A stretch of 29,910 nucleotides of DNA, taken from Clostridium sp. UBA3947. GTDB taxonomy: Bacteria; Bacillota; Clostridia; Clostridiales; Clostridiaceae. The first letter of the stretch is position 1. Every line of letters begins with the position of its first letter. The stretch is taken from the NCBI GenBank assembly GCA_002385545.1, contig DGDR01000215.1, positions 1 through 29,910 of the forward strand, written 5' to 3'. Under the pieces are notes generated by a model, which had not been told where the DNA came from, did no database searches, and saw only the letters and a list, made by a program, of their open reading frames with translations. Shown here piece by piece: positions 15,139-22,574 of this stretch. A program made the translations under genes and the position numbers.

Positions 15139-16203
15139 TTATTTGTTTTCCTCCTTTAGCTTATATATAATGCAGGCTACAAACAATTCCAGTAAATCCA
15201 TGAGATTCCTAGGATTCTTATTGGTAATCTCTTCGATTTTTTTCAGTCTATAATTCAAGCTATTTCTATGAATATGTAATTCATTTGCAACATTATTTAC
15301 TTCACCATTATGTACTATATAGGTAATCAATGTATCTATTAAACCTATACCCTTTGCTTCCTCCGTAAGCTTACTTATTAGAGAATTAAACATATTGCTA
15401 TCTATATTAGAGGATAAAATATCGATGAAGGCTAGCTCATTATATTCACAAAGGGTTTGATTCAATTGAAGCTTTTCTGCAATTTCAATAGCTCTTACTG
15501 CCTGCTGTACAGATTTTGCCATAACCTGCTGCCCAAGTCCAATACCAACCCTTACTATATTGTCCACACTTTCACATATTCCTAAAATTCTCTTATGAAT
15601 CTTGGAATTATCTTTCATAAAGATTAAGACCTGGTCGAATCTTAACTTAATTGCATATTCGTCCTCCTGCAGGTATCTTTTAATCCTTCTCAAGGAATCA
15701 TTTTCTTTTCTTTTTATAACTACAGCCCTACGATCTATGCTTAAGTCTACCTTGTTTAAGTTTGCCATATGCATAAAGTTTTCATCATAGCTAGTATTAT
15801 AAGTCCATTGATAGAGAAATTCCTCCTTCAGCCTCTCCTCTATTCTCTTTTCATTGAAAGCATACTTTTGCTCAACAAGAAGCTCCGCAGTAACCTTAAC
15901 AATATCAGCAAAAGGCTGCACCTCATCAGGCTTACCACTTATACCTATAACCCCTATAACCGTATCGTTAAAATATATAGGCATATTGACCCCAGGCTTT
16001 GCTCCATCCTCATTTTTATCAATTAATATGAGCTTTTCCTCCTGTATAGCCCTTACAGCTCCCTGATGTAGCTGCCCTAGCCTACTCTTATCTCCGCTTC
16101 CAATGATAACGCCCTTGGCATCCATTATGTTTATATTATAGGGTACTACTCCCATCATCTTATCCACTATATTTTGTGCCAATTGCTCCGTTAACCTAAT
16201 CAT
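15139..16203 (-). CDS. cdaR: CdaR/SdaR-type sugar diacid (glycerate) regulator
   Basis: A 354-residue transcription factor. The N-terminal sugar-diacid recognition domain (about 4-135: VPYNINIMDAKGVIIGSGD, then HQGA, then GVNMPIYFNDTVIGVIGI) is followed by a GGDEF-like/linker region and a C-terminal PucR-type helix-turn-helix (about 295-345: NEVNNVANELHIHRNSLNYRLKK-like; here GEVNNVANELHIHRNS). Homologues activate glycerate, glucarate or galactarate genes when the acid binds the N-domain. Its position directly upstream of the permease and glycerate kinase supports that role. The start is ATG at 16203, after AAAGGAG. A TATAAT at 16248-16253 (minus strand) could be its -10; the -35 is poor. Confidence 0.9.
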   Translation of the reverse strand: MIRLTEQLAQNIVDKMMGVVPYNINIMDAKGVIIGSGDKSRLGQLHQGAVRAIQEEKLILIDKNEDGAKPGVNMPIYFNDTVIGVIGISGKPDEVQPFADIVKVTAELLVEQKYAFNEKRIEERLKEEFLYQWTYNTSYDENFMHMANLNKVDLSIDRRAVVIKRKENDSLRRIKRYLQEDEYAIKLRFDQVLIFMKDNSKIHKRILGICESVDNIVRVGIGLGQQVMAKSVQQAVRAIEIAEKLQLNQTLCEYNELAFIDILSSNIDSNMFNSLISKLTEEAKGIGLIDTLITYIVHNGEVNNVANELHIHRNSLNYRLKKIEEITNKNPRNLMDLLELFVACIIYKLKEENK

Positions 16204-16294
16204 GATAATTCTCCTTTATTCAAGCTTTCATTAAGAAATTCATTTATATTATATCATAAGCTATTTCTACTGATTATTCGCCACAACTTTGTAT

Positions 16295-16323
16295 TTGACA
16301 AATATACTAAGTACAATTATATT
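16295..16323 (+). promoter_or_regulatory. Promoter of the alpha-glucosidase gene
   Basis: TTGACA (16295-16300), 17-nt spacer, TATATT (16318-16323), about 57 nt before the start. The -35 lies in a small inverted repeat (TTTGT-ATTTG-ACAAA, about 16289-16303), a possible operator. Confidence 0.65.
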
Positions 16324-16379
16324 TATCATAGGTGTGTAATGGTACACTTACTTAAAATTTGATTTAGCAGGTGATATAT

Positions 16380-18056
16380 TTGAATAGAAAATGGTGGAAA
16401 GAAGCAGTAGCTTATCAGGTATACGTTAGAAGCTTTAAGGATTCTAACGGTGATGGTATTGGTGACTTACAGGGTCTTATTGAAAAATTAGATTATTTAA
16501 AAGACTTGGGTATAGATGTTATCTATCTCAATCCCATAAATAAGTCTCCAAACTATGATAACGGTTACGACATAAGCGATTTTAGAGACATTATGGACGA
16601 ATTTGGTACCATGGAAGACTTTGACCAGCTCATCAAGGAGCTCCATAAGAGAAATATGCGCTTTATAATTGATATGGTAATTAACCATACTTCTCATCTT
16701 CATCCTTGGTTTATCGAAAGCAGAAAATCTAAGGATAATCCTTATAGGGATTATTACATATGGCATCCAGGCAAAAATGGAGGTCCTCCTAATAATTGGG
16801 GTTCCTTCTTTGGCGGAAGTGCTTGGCAGTACGATGAGACCACTGGCGAATATTATCTTCACATCTTCTCAAAGGAGCAGCCAGACTTAAATTGGACCAA
16901 TGAAAATCTTAGAAAAGACATAAAGGAAATGCTTAGATTTTGGATAGATAAAGGTGTAGACGGTGTTAGACTAGATGCTATAAACCATTTAGCAAAGGAT
17001 CATAGCTTTCCTGATGGTCCTGTTAGAGAAGGTGAAATCTATGGTGACTTTATAAAATATGTTCAAAACCTTCCAAAGGGCCATGAGTATATAAGAGAGT
17101 TAAGGGAAGAGGTATTTAATCGGGATGATCTTGTGCTTATCGGCGAAACAGGAGGCATAAGCTATCATAATACCCATATTTATACCGGTGATGACAGAAA
17201 CGAGCTTCACATGACCTTCCACTTTGATATGAATGGTATGGGTAGATCCAGCAACCCTGCGGAAAAGGGTACTTTAAATCTAAAGGAATTAAAGAATAAA
17301 ATGACTGGTTGGCAACTTATTAGAGAGGATGCGGGCTGGGTTCCCTTGTTCTATTCCAATCACGATAGCACTAGAACAGTCTCTAGAATGGGTGATGATA
17401 AAAAATATTGGAGAGAATCTGCTACCCTTTTAGCAGCCTTACAGTTTACTCAGAGAGGAACTCCTTTCGTATATTACGGAGATGAGATAGGAATGACCAA
17501 TGCTCATCACTTTGAAATAGAAGACTATAGGGATGTTTCTGTTCAAAACACCTATAAGGATTATGTAGAATCTGGCTTAAAAACTGAGGAGCAATTCCTT
17601 GCAGAGCTACGAAATACCAGCAGAGATAACTCCAGAACTCCAATGCAGTGGAATGACCAAGAAAATGCAGGCTTTAGCACTGCTACTCCTTGGATTAAGG
17701 TAAACTATAATTACAAGGAAATAAATGTTGAAAAACAGCTAAAAGATAAAAATTCCATACTAAACTTTTATAAGGCTGCAATTAAGCTTAGAAAGCAGCA
17801 TCTTTCCCTCATATACGGAAGCTTTACAGAGCTCTACCATGAGCATCCTTCAATCTACTCCTATATAAGAGAATTAGATGGTGAGAGGATTCTAGTAGTT
17901 ACCAACTTCTTTGATAAGGAAGCTACCTTCAGCCTACCTGAGGATATTAAATACAATGAAGCTGACTTGCTACTAGGCAACTATTCAACTGAGGAAAGAG
18001 ATTTAAGAAGCTTAAATCTTAGACCTTACGAAGCAAGAATATATAAATTAAGCTAA
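16380..18056 (+). CDS. GH13 alpha-glucosidase / oligo-1,6-glucosidase family (MalL-like)
   Basis: A cytosolic 558-residue glycoside hydrolase with (beta/alpha)8 barrel, B domain and C-terminal beta domain. GH13_31 motifs: the opening WWKEAVAYQVYVRSFKDSNGDG, DMVINHTS, GVRLDAI with the nucleophile Asp near 199, the acid/base Glu in VLIGETGG near 254, and NHDSTR holding the third Asp. It cleaves terminal glucose from short maltodextrins. The residue after the nucleophile is Ala, where alpha-1,6-specific members usually have Val, so an alpha-1,4 preference is plausible. The start is TTG at 16380, after GCAGGTGA. The in-frame GTG at 16371 is part of that SD. It is monocistronic with its own promoter and a strong terminator. 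Trehalose-6-phosphate hydrolase is the main alternative, but no treP-like neighbour exists. Confidence 0.9.
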   Translation: MNRKWWKEAVAYQVYVRSFKDSNGDGIGDLQGLIEKLDYLKDLGIDVIYLNPINKSPNYDNGYDISDFRDIMDEFGTMEDFDQLIKELHKRNMRFIIDMVINHTSHLHPWFIESRKSKDNPYRDYYIWHPGKNGGPPNNWGSFFGGSAWQYDETTGEYYLHIFSKEQPDLNWTNENLRKDIKEMLRFWIDKGVDGVRLDAINHLAKDHSFPDGPVREGEIYGDFIKYVQNLPKGHEYIRELREEVFNRDDLVLIGETGGISYHNTHIYTGDDRNELHMTFHFDMNGMGRSSNPAEKGTLNLKELKNKMTGWQLIREDAGWVPLFYSNHDSTRTVSRMGDDKKYWRESATLLAALQFTQRGTPFVYYGDEIGMTNAHHFEIEDYRDVSVQNTYKDYVESGLKTEEQFLAELRNTSRDNSRTPMQWNDQENAGFSTATPWIKVNYNYKEINVEKQLKDKNSILNFYKAAIKLRKQHLSLIYGSFTELYHEHPSIYSYIRELDGERILVVTNFFDKEATFSLPEDIKYNEADLLLGNYSTEERDLRSLNLRPYEARIYKLS

Positions 18057-18061
18057 TTTAC

Positions 18062-18103
18062 TATAGCGCCAATTGGATTATATACCGTTGGCGCTATATT
18101 TTT
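18062..18103 (+). terminator. Terminator after alpha-glucosidase
   Basis: A perfect 11-bp stem (TATAGCGCCAA 18062-18072, TTGGCGCTATA 18088-18098) with a 15-nt loop, followed by TTTTT. Confidence 0.93.
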
Positions 18104-18120
18104 ACCTTTTGCAAGGCTAG

Positions 18121-18234
18121 TACCTATACCATCTTTTCATTATCAGCGTTTTGCTTATGATTATAATGGGCATACTAGTAGTTGCCAATAAGCTTGGGAA
18201 GATAGCTAGCTTCTTTTATTTTAGCAATACATAA
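18121..18234 (+). pseudogene. Probable C-terminal remnant of a ccdA (thiol-disulfide membrane transporter) gene
   Basis: One frame reads 37 codons without a stop from 18121 (closed upstream by TAG at 18118) to TAA at 18232. It gives one hydrophobic helix, HLFIISVLLMIIMGILVVA, then NKLGKIASFYF and a short tail. This looks like the last transmembrane helix and tail of CcdA-family proteins (the G-x-LLIIMGILL pattern). It sits 18 nt before a TlpA-like gene, where ccdA is normally found. There is no SD before the internal ATGs (18157, 18166), and the rest of the gene is missing, replaced by the alpha-glucosidase terminator. A short functional membrane peptide is the alternative. Confidence 0.45.
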
Positions 18235-18252
18235 GACGGAGGACTTTTATAT

Positions 18253-18861
18253 ATGAAAAAGATTTTAATTTCAAGCATTGTTTTAATACTACTTTTTATC
18301 GGTGCTTATTATGTAGTTTCCAATAAGGATTTTTCTCCTGTCCCTAATCAGCCTAATACTAATGCCAATAACAACACAGCCAATGATGCAGTGAATAAAA
18401 GTGATTCTTATACGAAAAACCAAGAATCTAATAATATTAAGAATAATAGCTCTAAAATCTTAGCGCCAGACTTCACTCTTACAGATTTGAATGGCAATAT
18501 AGTAACCTTAAGTAATTTAAGAGGAAAGAAGGTTTTCTTAAATTTTTGGGCTAGCTGGTGCGAGCCTTGCAGAAATGAAATGGCAGACATTGAAAGGCTA
18601 TATCAGGAAACAAAGGATACGGACTTAGTAATCTTAACAATAAATTCTACTGAAAGCAAAAGTACTGTTCAATCCTACTTAAAGGCTAACAACTTAAACT
18701 TTACAGTGCTGTTAGATACTAGAGAAGAAGCTGCTTTAAACTACTTAACTGGTTTTATTCCCGCCTCCTTCTTTATTGATAAGGATGGCTATATAGTATC
18801 TAGAGAAGAGGGAGCTATAACCTACGCAGAAATGAAAGCTAACGTGGAAGCTCTTGATTAG
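18253..18861 (+). CDS. TlpA/ResA-like membrane-anchored thiol-disulfide oxidoreductase
   Basis: 202 residues. An N-terminal hydrophobic anchor (about 4-22, no lipobox Cys) is followed by a low-complexity Asn/Ser/Thr-rich linker (about 33-66). A thioredoxin-fold domain of the AhpC/TSA-redoxin type (about 68-202) opens APDFTLTDLNG. The active site WCEPC has C103 and C106; the cis-Pro is in TGFIPASFFID around 170. It would act outside the membrane, reducing or exchanging disulfides, and such proteins need electrons from a CcdA-type membrane partner. Only a probable ccdA remnant lies upstream, so the electron donor must come from elsewhere or the gene is losing its role. The start is ATG at 18253, after ACGGAGG. 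Confidence 0.88.
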   Translation: MKKILISSIVLILLFIGAYYVVSNKDFSPVPNQPNTNANNNTANDAVNKSDSYTKNQESNNIKNNSSKILAPDFTLTDLNGNIVTLSNLRGKKVFLNFWASWCEPCRNEMADIERLYQETKDTDLVILTINSTESKSTVQSYLKANNLNFTVLLDTREEAALNYLTGFIPASFFIDKDGYIVSREEGAITYAEMKANVEALD

Positions 18862-18884
18862 TTTATTAGGTGTTAATAACTACA

Positions 18885-18923
18885 CTGCCAACTAAAAGTT
18901 TTAACTACACTTTTAGTTGGCAG
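18885..18923. terminator. Terminator, 15-bp perfect stem
   Basis: CTGCCAACTAAAAGT (18885-18899) and ACTTTTAGTTGGCAG (18909-18923) with a 9-nt loop, between the convergent TlpA-like and ECF S-component genes. The U-tract is CTTTATATT on the plus strand. Confidence 0.85.
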
Positions 18924-18943
18924 CTTTATATTAAGGATAAACT

Positions 18944-19429
18944 TCACTTACTGGATTTAGTCCTTTGTAAAGACCTTACCATACCATATGCAATAGTCCC
19001 ATCTACAAGATGATGGATTACGGTTCCTACACCTACTACCACTAATATATTAAACCAAGTGAAACCAAAAGGCATTACTATTGTAGCTTCTAAGATACCA
19101 TGTACAGGAGCTGTGATTAATATTGCTTTGAAAAAAGATAGTCCCCTTTGTATAAAACCTGCTCCCAACAATCCTACAAATACGTGGGTAAAAGCTCTAG
19201 CTGCTACCACCAAGGATGATGTTATTAGAAAGCCTATACTAGAACCTATGGCAACAAAAACCGCTATTCCTGGTCCCATTGTCATAGCAATAAATATAGG
19301 TACATGAGAGCCAATGGTGGCAGTGAAGGGAGGAATCTGAATTCTTAAAAAGCTAAAACTTATAGGTATAACTATAGCCATTGCAGTTAATAAGGCCCCA
19401 TAAACTAGGATATTAGTATTATTTTTCAT
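18944..19429 (-). CDS. ECF transporter substrate-binding (S) component, substrate unknown
   Basis: A small, very hydrophobic protein of about 161 residues with five to six membrane helices. The N-terminal helix with an Ala-rich TALLTAMAIVIP-like segment (here GALLTAMAIVIPISF) is the docking signature of S components. Later segments, IQIPPFTATIGSHVPIFIAM and GIAVFVAIGSSIGF, are typical of the family. It would bind a vitamin or similar micronutrient and work with a shared EcfA-EcfA'-EcfT module not present here. The start is ATG at 19429, after AAGGAGAGAAGG; an upstream GTG at 19459 is less likely. No recognisable riboswitch precedes it, so the ligand cannot be inferred. Its Arg/Lys-rich tail is short. 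Confidence 0.75.
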   Translation of the reverse strand: MKNNTNILVYGALLTAMAIVIPISFSFLRIQIPPFTATIGSHVPIFIAMTMGPGIAVFVAIGSSIGFLITSSLVVAARAFTHVFVGLLGAGFIQRGLSFFKAILITAPVHGILEATIVMPFGFTWFNILVVVGVGTVIHHLVDGTIAYGMVRSLQRTKSSK

Positions 19430-19562
19430 AGCCTTCTCTCCTTTTGGATTTCTTTTCACCTAACTTTAGTTTTAGGATAAGCAATTTTATTATTCTGTGT
19501 ATGCTAATTTTCTCTTCTGTTCTCTGTATAAAAATATGGAAATTTATTTTAAGGAGAGTCCT

Positions 19563-19616
19563 ATGGATAAACAGTGGCTTTTTACTTGTTTTTTTGTTAG
19601 TATTTATGTAGGATAA
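19563..19616 (+). CDS. Possible 17-residue small ORF ahead of rarA
   Basis: ATG at 19563 follows AAGGAGAG (19551-19558) with proper spacing and encodes MDKQWLFTCFFVSIYVG before TAA. It is hydrophobic in the middle and could be a small membrane peptide or leader. It ends 41 nt before rarA. Short length means chance occurrence cannot be excluded. Confidence 0.3.
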   Translation: MDKQWLFTCFFVSIYVG

Positions 19617-19657
19617 TCAAAGTCAAAGAGCACTGCTCTTTTAAGGAAGTGATAAAA

Positions 19658-20986
19658 ATGGATTTATTTGATTTAGCCAATAGTAAAAATAACGTAAATT
19701 ATAAACCTTTGGCAGAGAGGGTGCGTCCTGAAACCCTAGAGGAATATATAGGTCAAAAGCATATTCTTGCTAAGGACAAGATGCTTTATAGGGCTATTAT
19801 GACAGATAATATAAGCTCCGCTATTTTTTACGGCCCACCAGGAGTTGGCAAGACCACCTTGGCTAGAATAATCGCCAATCATACTAAGGCTAATTTCATA
19901 GAACTCAGTGCCGTAACCGCTGGTACCTCTGATGTAAAAAAGATTGTTGCTGAGGCAGAGACAAATTTAAAGCTCTACGGTAAAAAGACCATCCTTTTTC
20001 TTGATGAGGTCCATCGCTTTAATAAATCACAACAGGATTCCTTACTGCCCTCAGTGGAGAGAGGCTTAATTATTTTAATTGGCGCTACCACAGAAAACCC
20101 TTATTTCGAGGTTAATAACGCCTTATTATCCAGGTCTATGATACTGGAATTAAAACCCTTAACGGAAGAGGATGTAATCACTGCCCTAAAAAGAGCCTTA
20201 AAAAGTCCAAAGGGCTTTGGTGACTTGAATATAGAAATTGAGGAAGAAGTATTTAAGTATTTTGCTATACACAGCAATGGAGATATTAGAAAGGCTTTGA
20301 ATGCTCTGGATATGGCAGTGCGAACCTCTAAAAGAGTTTCCGATAAAATAGTGATTACTGTGGAGGATGCTAAGGAATGTATTCAGAGAAAGATGGGCCT
20401 ATATGATAAAAATGGTGATAATCATTATGACACCATAAGCGCCTTTATTAAATCCATGAGAGGAAGCGATCCTGACGCCACCATTTATTATCTAGCAAAA
20501 ATGCTAGACGCCGGTGAAGATCCAGTTTTTATAGCAAGGCGAATCCTAGTGCACGCTTCTGAAGATGTGGGCAACGCTGACCCTATGGCCTTAGTTGTAG
20601 CTAGTAGTGCCATGACTGCAGCCCAAACTATTGGTATGCCAGAATGTAGAATCAACCTAGCCCAGGCTGCTCTGTACATAGCCTGTGCCCCAAAATCTAA
20701 CGCCACCATATGCGCCATAGATGCAGCTATGGATGATGTAAGAAATACTAGGGATTCAGGTATTCCACCACACCTTAGAGATGCTCATTATAAAGGTGCC
20801 TCCCAATTAGGTCATGGTGTAAATTATATGTACCCCCATTCTTTTGGAGGCTTTGTAGAACAGCAGTATCTTCCAGATTCTCATAAGGATAAGATATACT
20901 ATAAGCCTAGCCGCAATGGCATTGAGGCTAAAATCTCTGAAAGACTAAAAAGTCTATGGAAAAACAAAAAGTATCAAGGAGATTAA
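19658..20986 (+). CDS. rarA: Replication-associated recombination protein A (MgsA/WRNIP1 family AAA+ ATPase)
   Basis: A cytosolic AAA+ ATPase of 442 residues acting at stalled replication forks. Walker A GPPGVGKTT is at 59-67 and Walker B LFLDEVHR at 113-120, with sensor-1 IGATTENP and the arginine finger region LLSRSM following. The C-terminal half carries the RarA tetramerisation/collar signature: DPDATIYYLAKMLDAGEDP, HASEDVGNADP and YPHSFGG near the C-terminus. Length matches the family (about 420-450). The start is ATG at 19658, after AAGGAAGTG; an in-frame GTG at 19649 lies within the SD. It is monocistronic; its stop codon lies in the loop of a terminator hairpin. Confidence 0.95.
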   Translation: MDLFDLANSKNNVNYKPLAERVRPETLEEYIGQKHILAKDKMLYRAIMTDNISSAIFYGPPGVGKTTLARIIANHTKANFIELSAVTAGTSDVKKIVAEAETNLKLYGKKTILFLDEVHRFNKSQQDSLLPSVERGLIILIGATTENPYFEVNNALLSRSMILELKPLTEEDVITALKRALKSPKGFGDLNIEIEEEVFKYFAIHSNGDIRKALNALDMAVRTSKRVSDKIVITVEDAKECIQRKMGLYDKNGDNHYDTISAFIKSMRGSDPDATIYYLAKMLDAGEDPVFIARRILVHASEDVGNADPMALVVASSAMTAAQTIGMPECRINLAQAALYIACAPKSNATICAIDAAMDDVRNTRDSGIPPHLRDAHYKGASQLGHGVNYMYPHSFGGFVEQQYLPDSHKDKIYYKPSRNGIEAKISERLKSLWKNKKYQGD

Positions 20987-21012
20987 AACTCTCCTTGGTA
21001 CTTTTCTAATTT
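20969..21012. terminator. Bidirectional terminator overlapping the 3' end of rarA
   Basis: AAGTATCAAGGAG (20969-20981) pairs with CTCCTTGGTACTT (20991-21003), one G-U pair. The plus strand continues TTCTAATTT. The minus strand continues into TTTTTGTTTTT, a strong U-tract for the rhodanese gene. The rarA stop codon is in the loop. Confidence 0.88.
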
Positions 21013-21026
21013 CTATCCAATATCCT

Positions 21027-21353
21027 CTAAATTTTATTTTCTAATGCTCCCATATAGCCATCGGTTCCTTCAGCTACATTAACTACCTTGTATCCCTTTT
21101 TCATTAACTCATTACAAGCAGTTAAGCTTTTATTTCCCGATTGACATATTATATGGTATTCCTTTTCCTTATCCAAATACCTTTCTGGTTTATTTAAAAT
21201 TTCTTCCAAAGGTATATTTTTTGCACCAGGTAAATGTCCATTTATATATTCATTAGGTTGCCTAATATCTATTAAATTAATACTATTTAATCTAGGATTT
21301 AGCTCATTAACATTAACTGATTTAACCTTACTTGCTATTTCGTTAATAATCAT
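21027..21353 (-). CDS. Single-domain rhodanese-like sulfurtransferase
   Basis: A cytosolic protein of about 108 residues, one rhodanese domain. It has the LIDIRQPNEYINGHLPGAKNIPL segment split across about 28-50 and an active-site loop beginning C-Q-S-G-N-K-S in HIICQSGNKS, with the catalytic Cys near residue 71. Single-domain rhodaneses carry persulfide sulfur between donors and thiols. The start is ATG at 21353, 7 nt after AAGGAGG; the in-frame ATG at 21359 is too close to the SD. It is monocistronic. With the CstR-like operator on the grx-trxB operon, it may belong to a persulfide-handling set, but no such operator is seen at this gene. Confidence 0.88.
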   Translation of the reverse strand: MIINEIASKVKSVNVNELNPRLNSINLIDIRQPNEYINGHLPGAKNIPLEEILNKPERYLDKEKEYHIICQSGNKSLTACNELMKKGYKVVNVAEGTDGYMGALENKI

Positions 21354-21469
21354 TTTCATTCCTCCTTGTTACATATTTGGTTAATACTAATATTTGCTTA
21401 CCTTTCACATACATTAAAATAATTAGCATGATTTATTATTCTTTAACAAGGAAAACATTATTCAAAAAT

Positions 21470-21498
21470 AATGCACCGGCCTATTTGACCGGTGCATT
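21470..21498 (-). terminator. Terminator of the dapB-like gene
   Basis: A perfect 10-bp stem (AATGCACCGG 21470-21479, CCGGTGCATT 21489-21498) with a 9-nt loop, followed on the minus strand by ATTTTTGAA. It lies 15 nt after the stop. Confidence 0.88.
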
Positions 21499-21512
21499 CT
21501 ATATAAATGTTT

Positions 21513-22331
21513 TTATAAACATACCTCTCCACTTTCGAAATTCATGCAATCGTAGAGTACTCTCTTTAAATCTAGTACCTCTTTCATTTCAAAGTACCCT
21601 ACTTTTTTATATATATAATTCACAGCTTGAATTGCTCCTTGAGCAAATATCTCTCTTGTGAAGGATTCATGGCTAATTTCGATTTTATCATATTCCCCAA
21701 TGATTTTTACTTCATGCTTTCCAACTACTCCACCTGCACGAATTGGAGTTATTGGTATACTCTTATTATATACTCCTGAGGATTTCAAACCTCTTTCCAT
21801 CTCCAAAGCAATCTTGCTTGCAGTTCCTGAAGGTGCATCCTTCTTATGTTTGTGATGAGTTTCTATTATTTGGAAATCATAGTTATTTAAAATATTCGCT
21901 GCAATATTACTTAATAGCATCAAAGTATTTACTCCTAGAGTTATATTTGGAGCATAAACTATACCATTGTGATGCTTATATGCCAAATTGCTTAATTCAC
22001 TAATTTCTGCTTCTGTAAAACCAGTAGTGCCTATAACCATATTAATTTTTAGCTTAGCCAATAGTTTAGCGGCCTTCATAGCTGCTTTAGGATTAGAAAA
22101 ATCTACCACAACATCAGGCTTTGTTCTTAGAATAACCTCCTCCAAATTATCAGCAGATGATACTATTACATTAGATTTTATATCTGGAATAATATCCTTT
22201 AATGCCTTTCCTGCTTTCTCACTTGAAGGACTACATATTGCCGCTACTAGCTCCATGTTTTTCTGCTTTGATATACCCTTAGCTATGTATTGGCCCGTTC
22301 TTCCTAAACCTATTTGGCACACTTTTATCAT
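21513..22331 (-). CDS. dapB: DapB-like reductase (4-hydroxy-tetrahydrodipicolinate reductase family), orphan and divergent
   Basis: 272 residues. The DapB signature is complete: E157-T-H159-H160-K161-H162-K163, then DAPSGTA, matching the catalytic His and Lys of the family. The C-terminal RAGGVVGKHEV and HESFTREIFAQGA segments follow. It is odd in two ways. The nucleotide-binding loop is GLGRTGQ rather than the usual GAxGRMG, and about 16 residues follow the normal family end. The expected reaction is NAD(P)H reduction in lysine/diaminopimelate and dipicolinate synthesis. No other dap gene is present, so a second DapB with a special role (for example sporulation) or a related amino-acid dehydrogenase is possible. 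The start is ATG at 22331, after AAAGGAGG. A promoter about 180 nt upstream leaves a long leader with an 11-bp inverted repeat. Confidence 0.8.
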   Translation of the reverse strand: MIKVCQIGLGRTGQYIAKGISKQKNMELVAAICSPSSEKAGKALKDIIPDIKSNVIVSSADNLEEVILRTKPDVVVDFSNPKAAMKAAKLLAKLKINMVIGTTGFTEAEISELSNLAYKHHNGIVYAPNITLGVNTLMLLSNIAANILNNYDFQIIETHHKHKKDAPSGTASKIALEMERGLKSSGVYNKSIPITPIRAGGVVGKHEVKIIGEYDKIEISHESFTREIFAQGAIQAVNYIYKKVGYFEMKEVLDLKRVLYDCMNFESGEVCL

Positions 22332-22333
22332 TT

Positions 22334-22507
22334 AACAACCTCCTTTATATAGATATCAATCCCCAAAGTTTACTTTTCATAATAAGAAATATGGAATGTA
22401 ACAACTAGTATTGAGAGTGCTTATTTTCTTGATTCTAAATAAGATATGATAAGAAAAACAAATGGCTGGATATCTATATTTTAATTTTTGTTGTAACTAG
22501 CAACTCA
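22334..22507 (-). promoter_or_regulatory. Long leader of the dapB-like gene, possible structured element
   Basis: Between the promoter and the SD lies about 165 nt with a perfect 11-bp inverted repeat: GATATCTATAT at 22469-22479 and ATATAGATATC at 22347-22357. The promoter-proximal arm could pair with the arm directly next to the AAAGGAGG SD, closing a roughly 110-nt region. I do not recognise lysine riboswitch or T-box motifs in it. Confidence 0.4.
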
Positions 22508-22536
22508 ATTGTAACATAAAGGTTGTCTGTAGTCAA
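22508..22536 (-). promoter_or_regulatory. Promoter of the dapB-like gene
   Basis: On the minus strand, TTGACT (22531-22536), 17-nt spacer, TACAAT (22508-22513). Together with the leader and the palindrome at 22575-22630 it accounts for the 307-nt gene-free stretch 22332-22638; nothing else is evident there. Confidence 0.7.
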
Positions 22537-22574
22537 TATATGGAGATGTCGCTTAAAGTTAAAAAAGCCCCCAT

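Noticed and set aside
19460..19560. Vitamin riboswitch before the ECF S component
   Set aside because: No TPP, FMN, B12 or preQ1 consensus could be read in the short leader.
22334..22507. Lysine riboswitch or T-box upstream of dapB-like gene
   Set aside because: Neither the lysine aptamer core nor the T-box sequence (AGGGTGG...ACCGCG type) is present.
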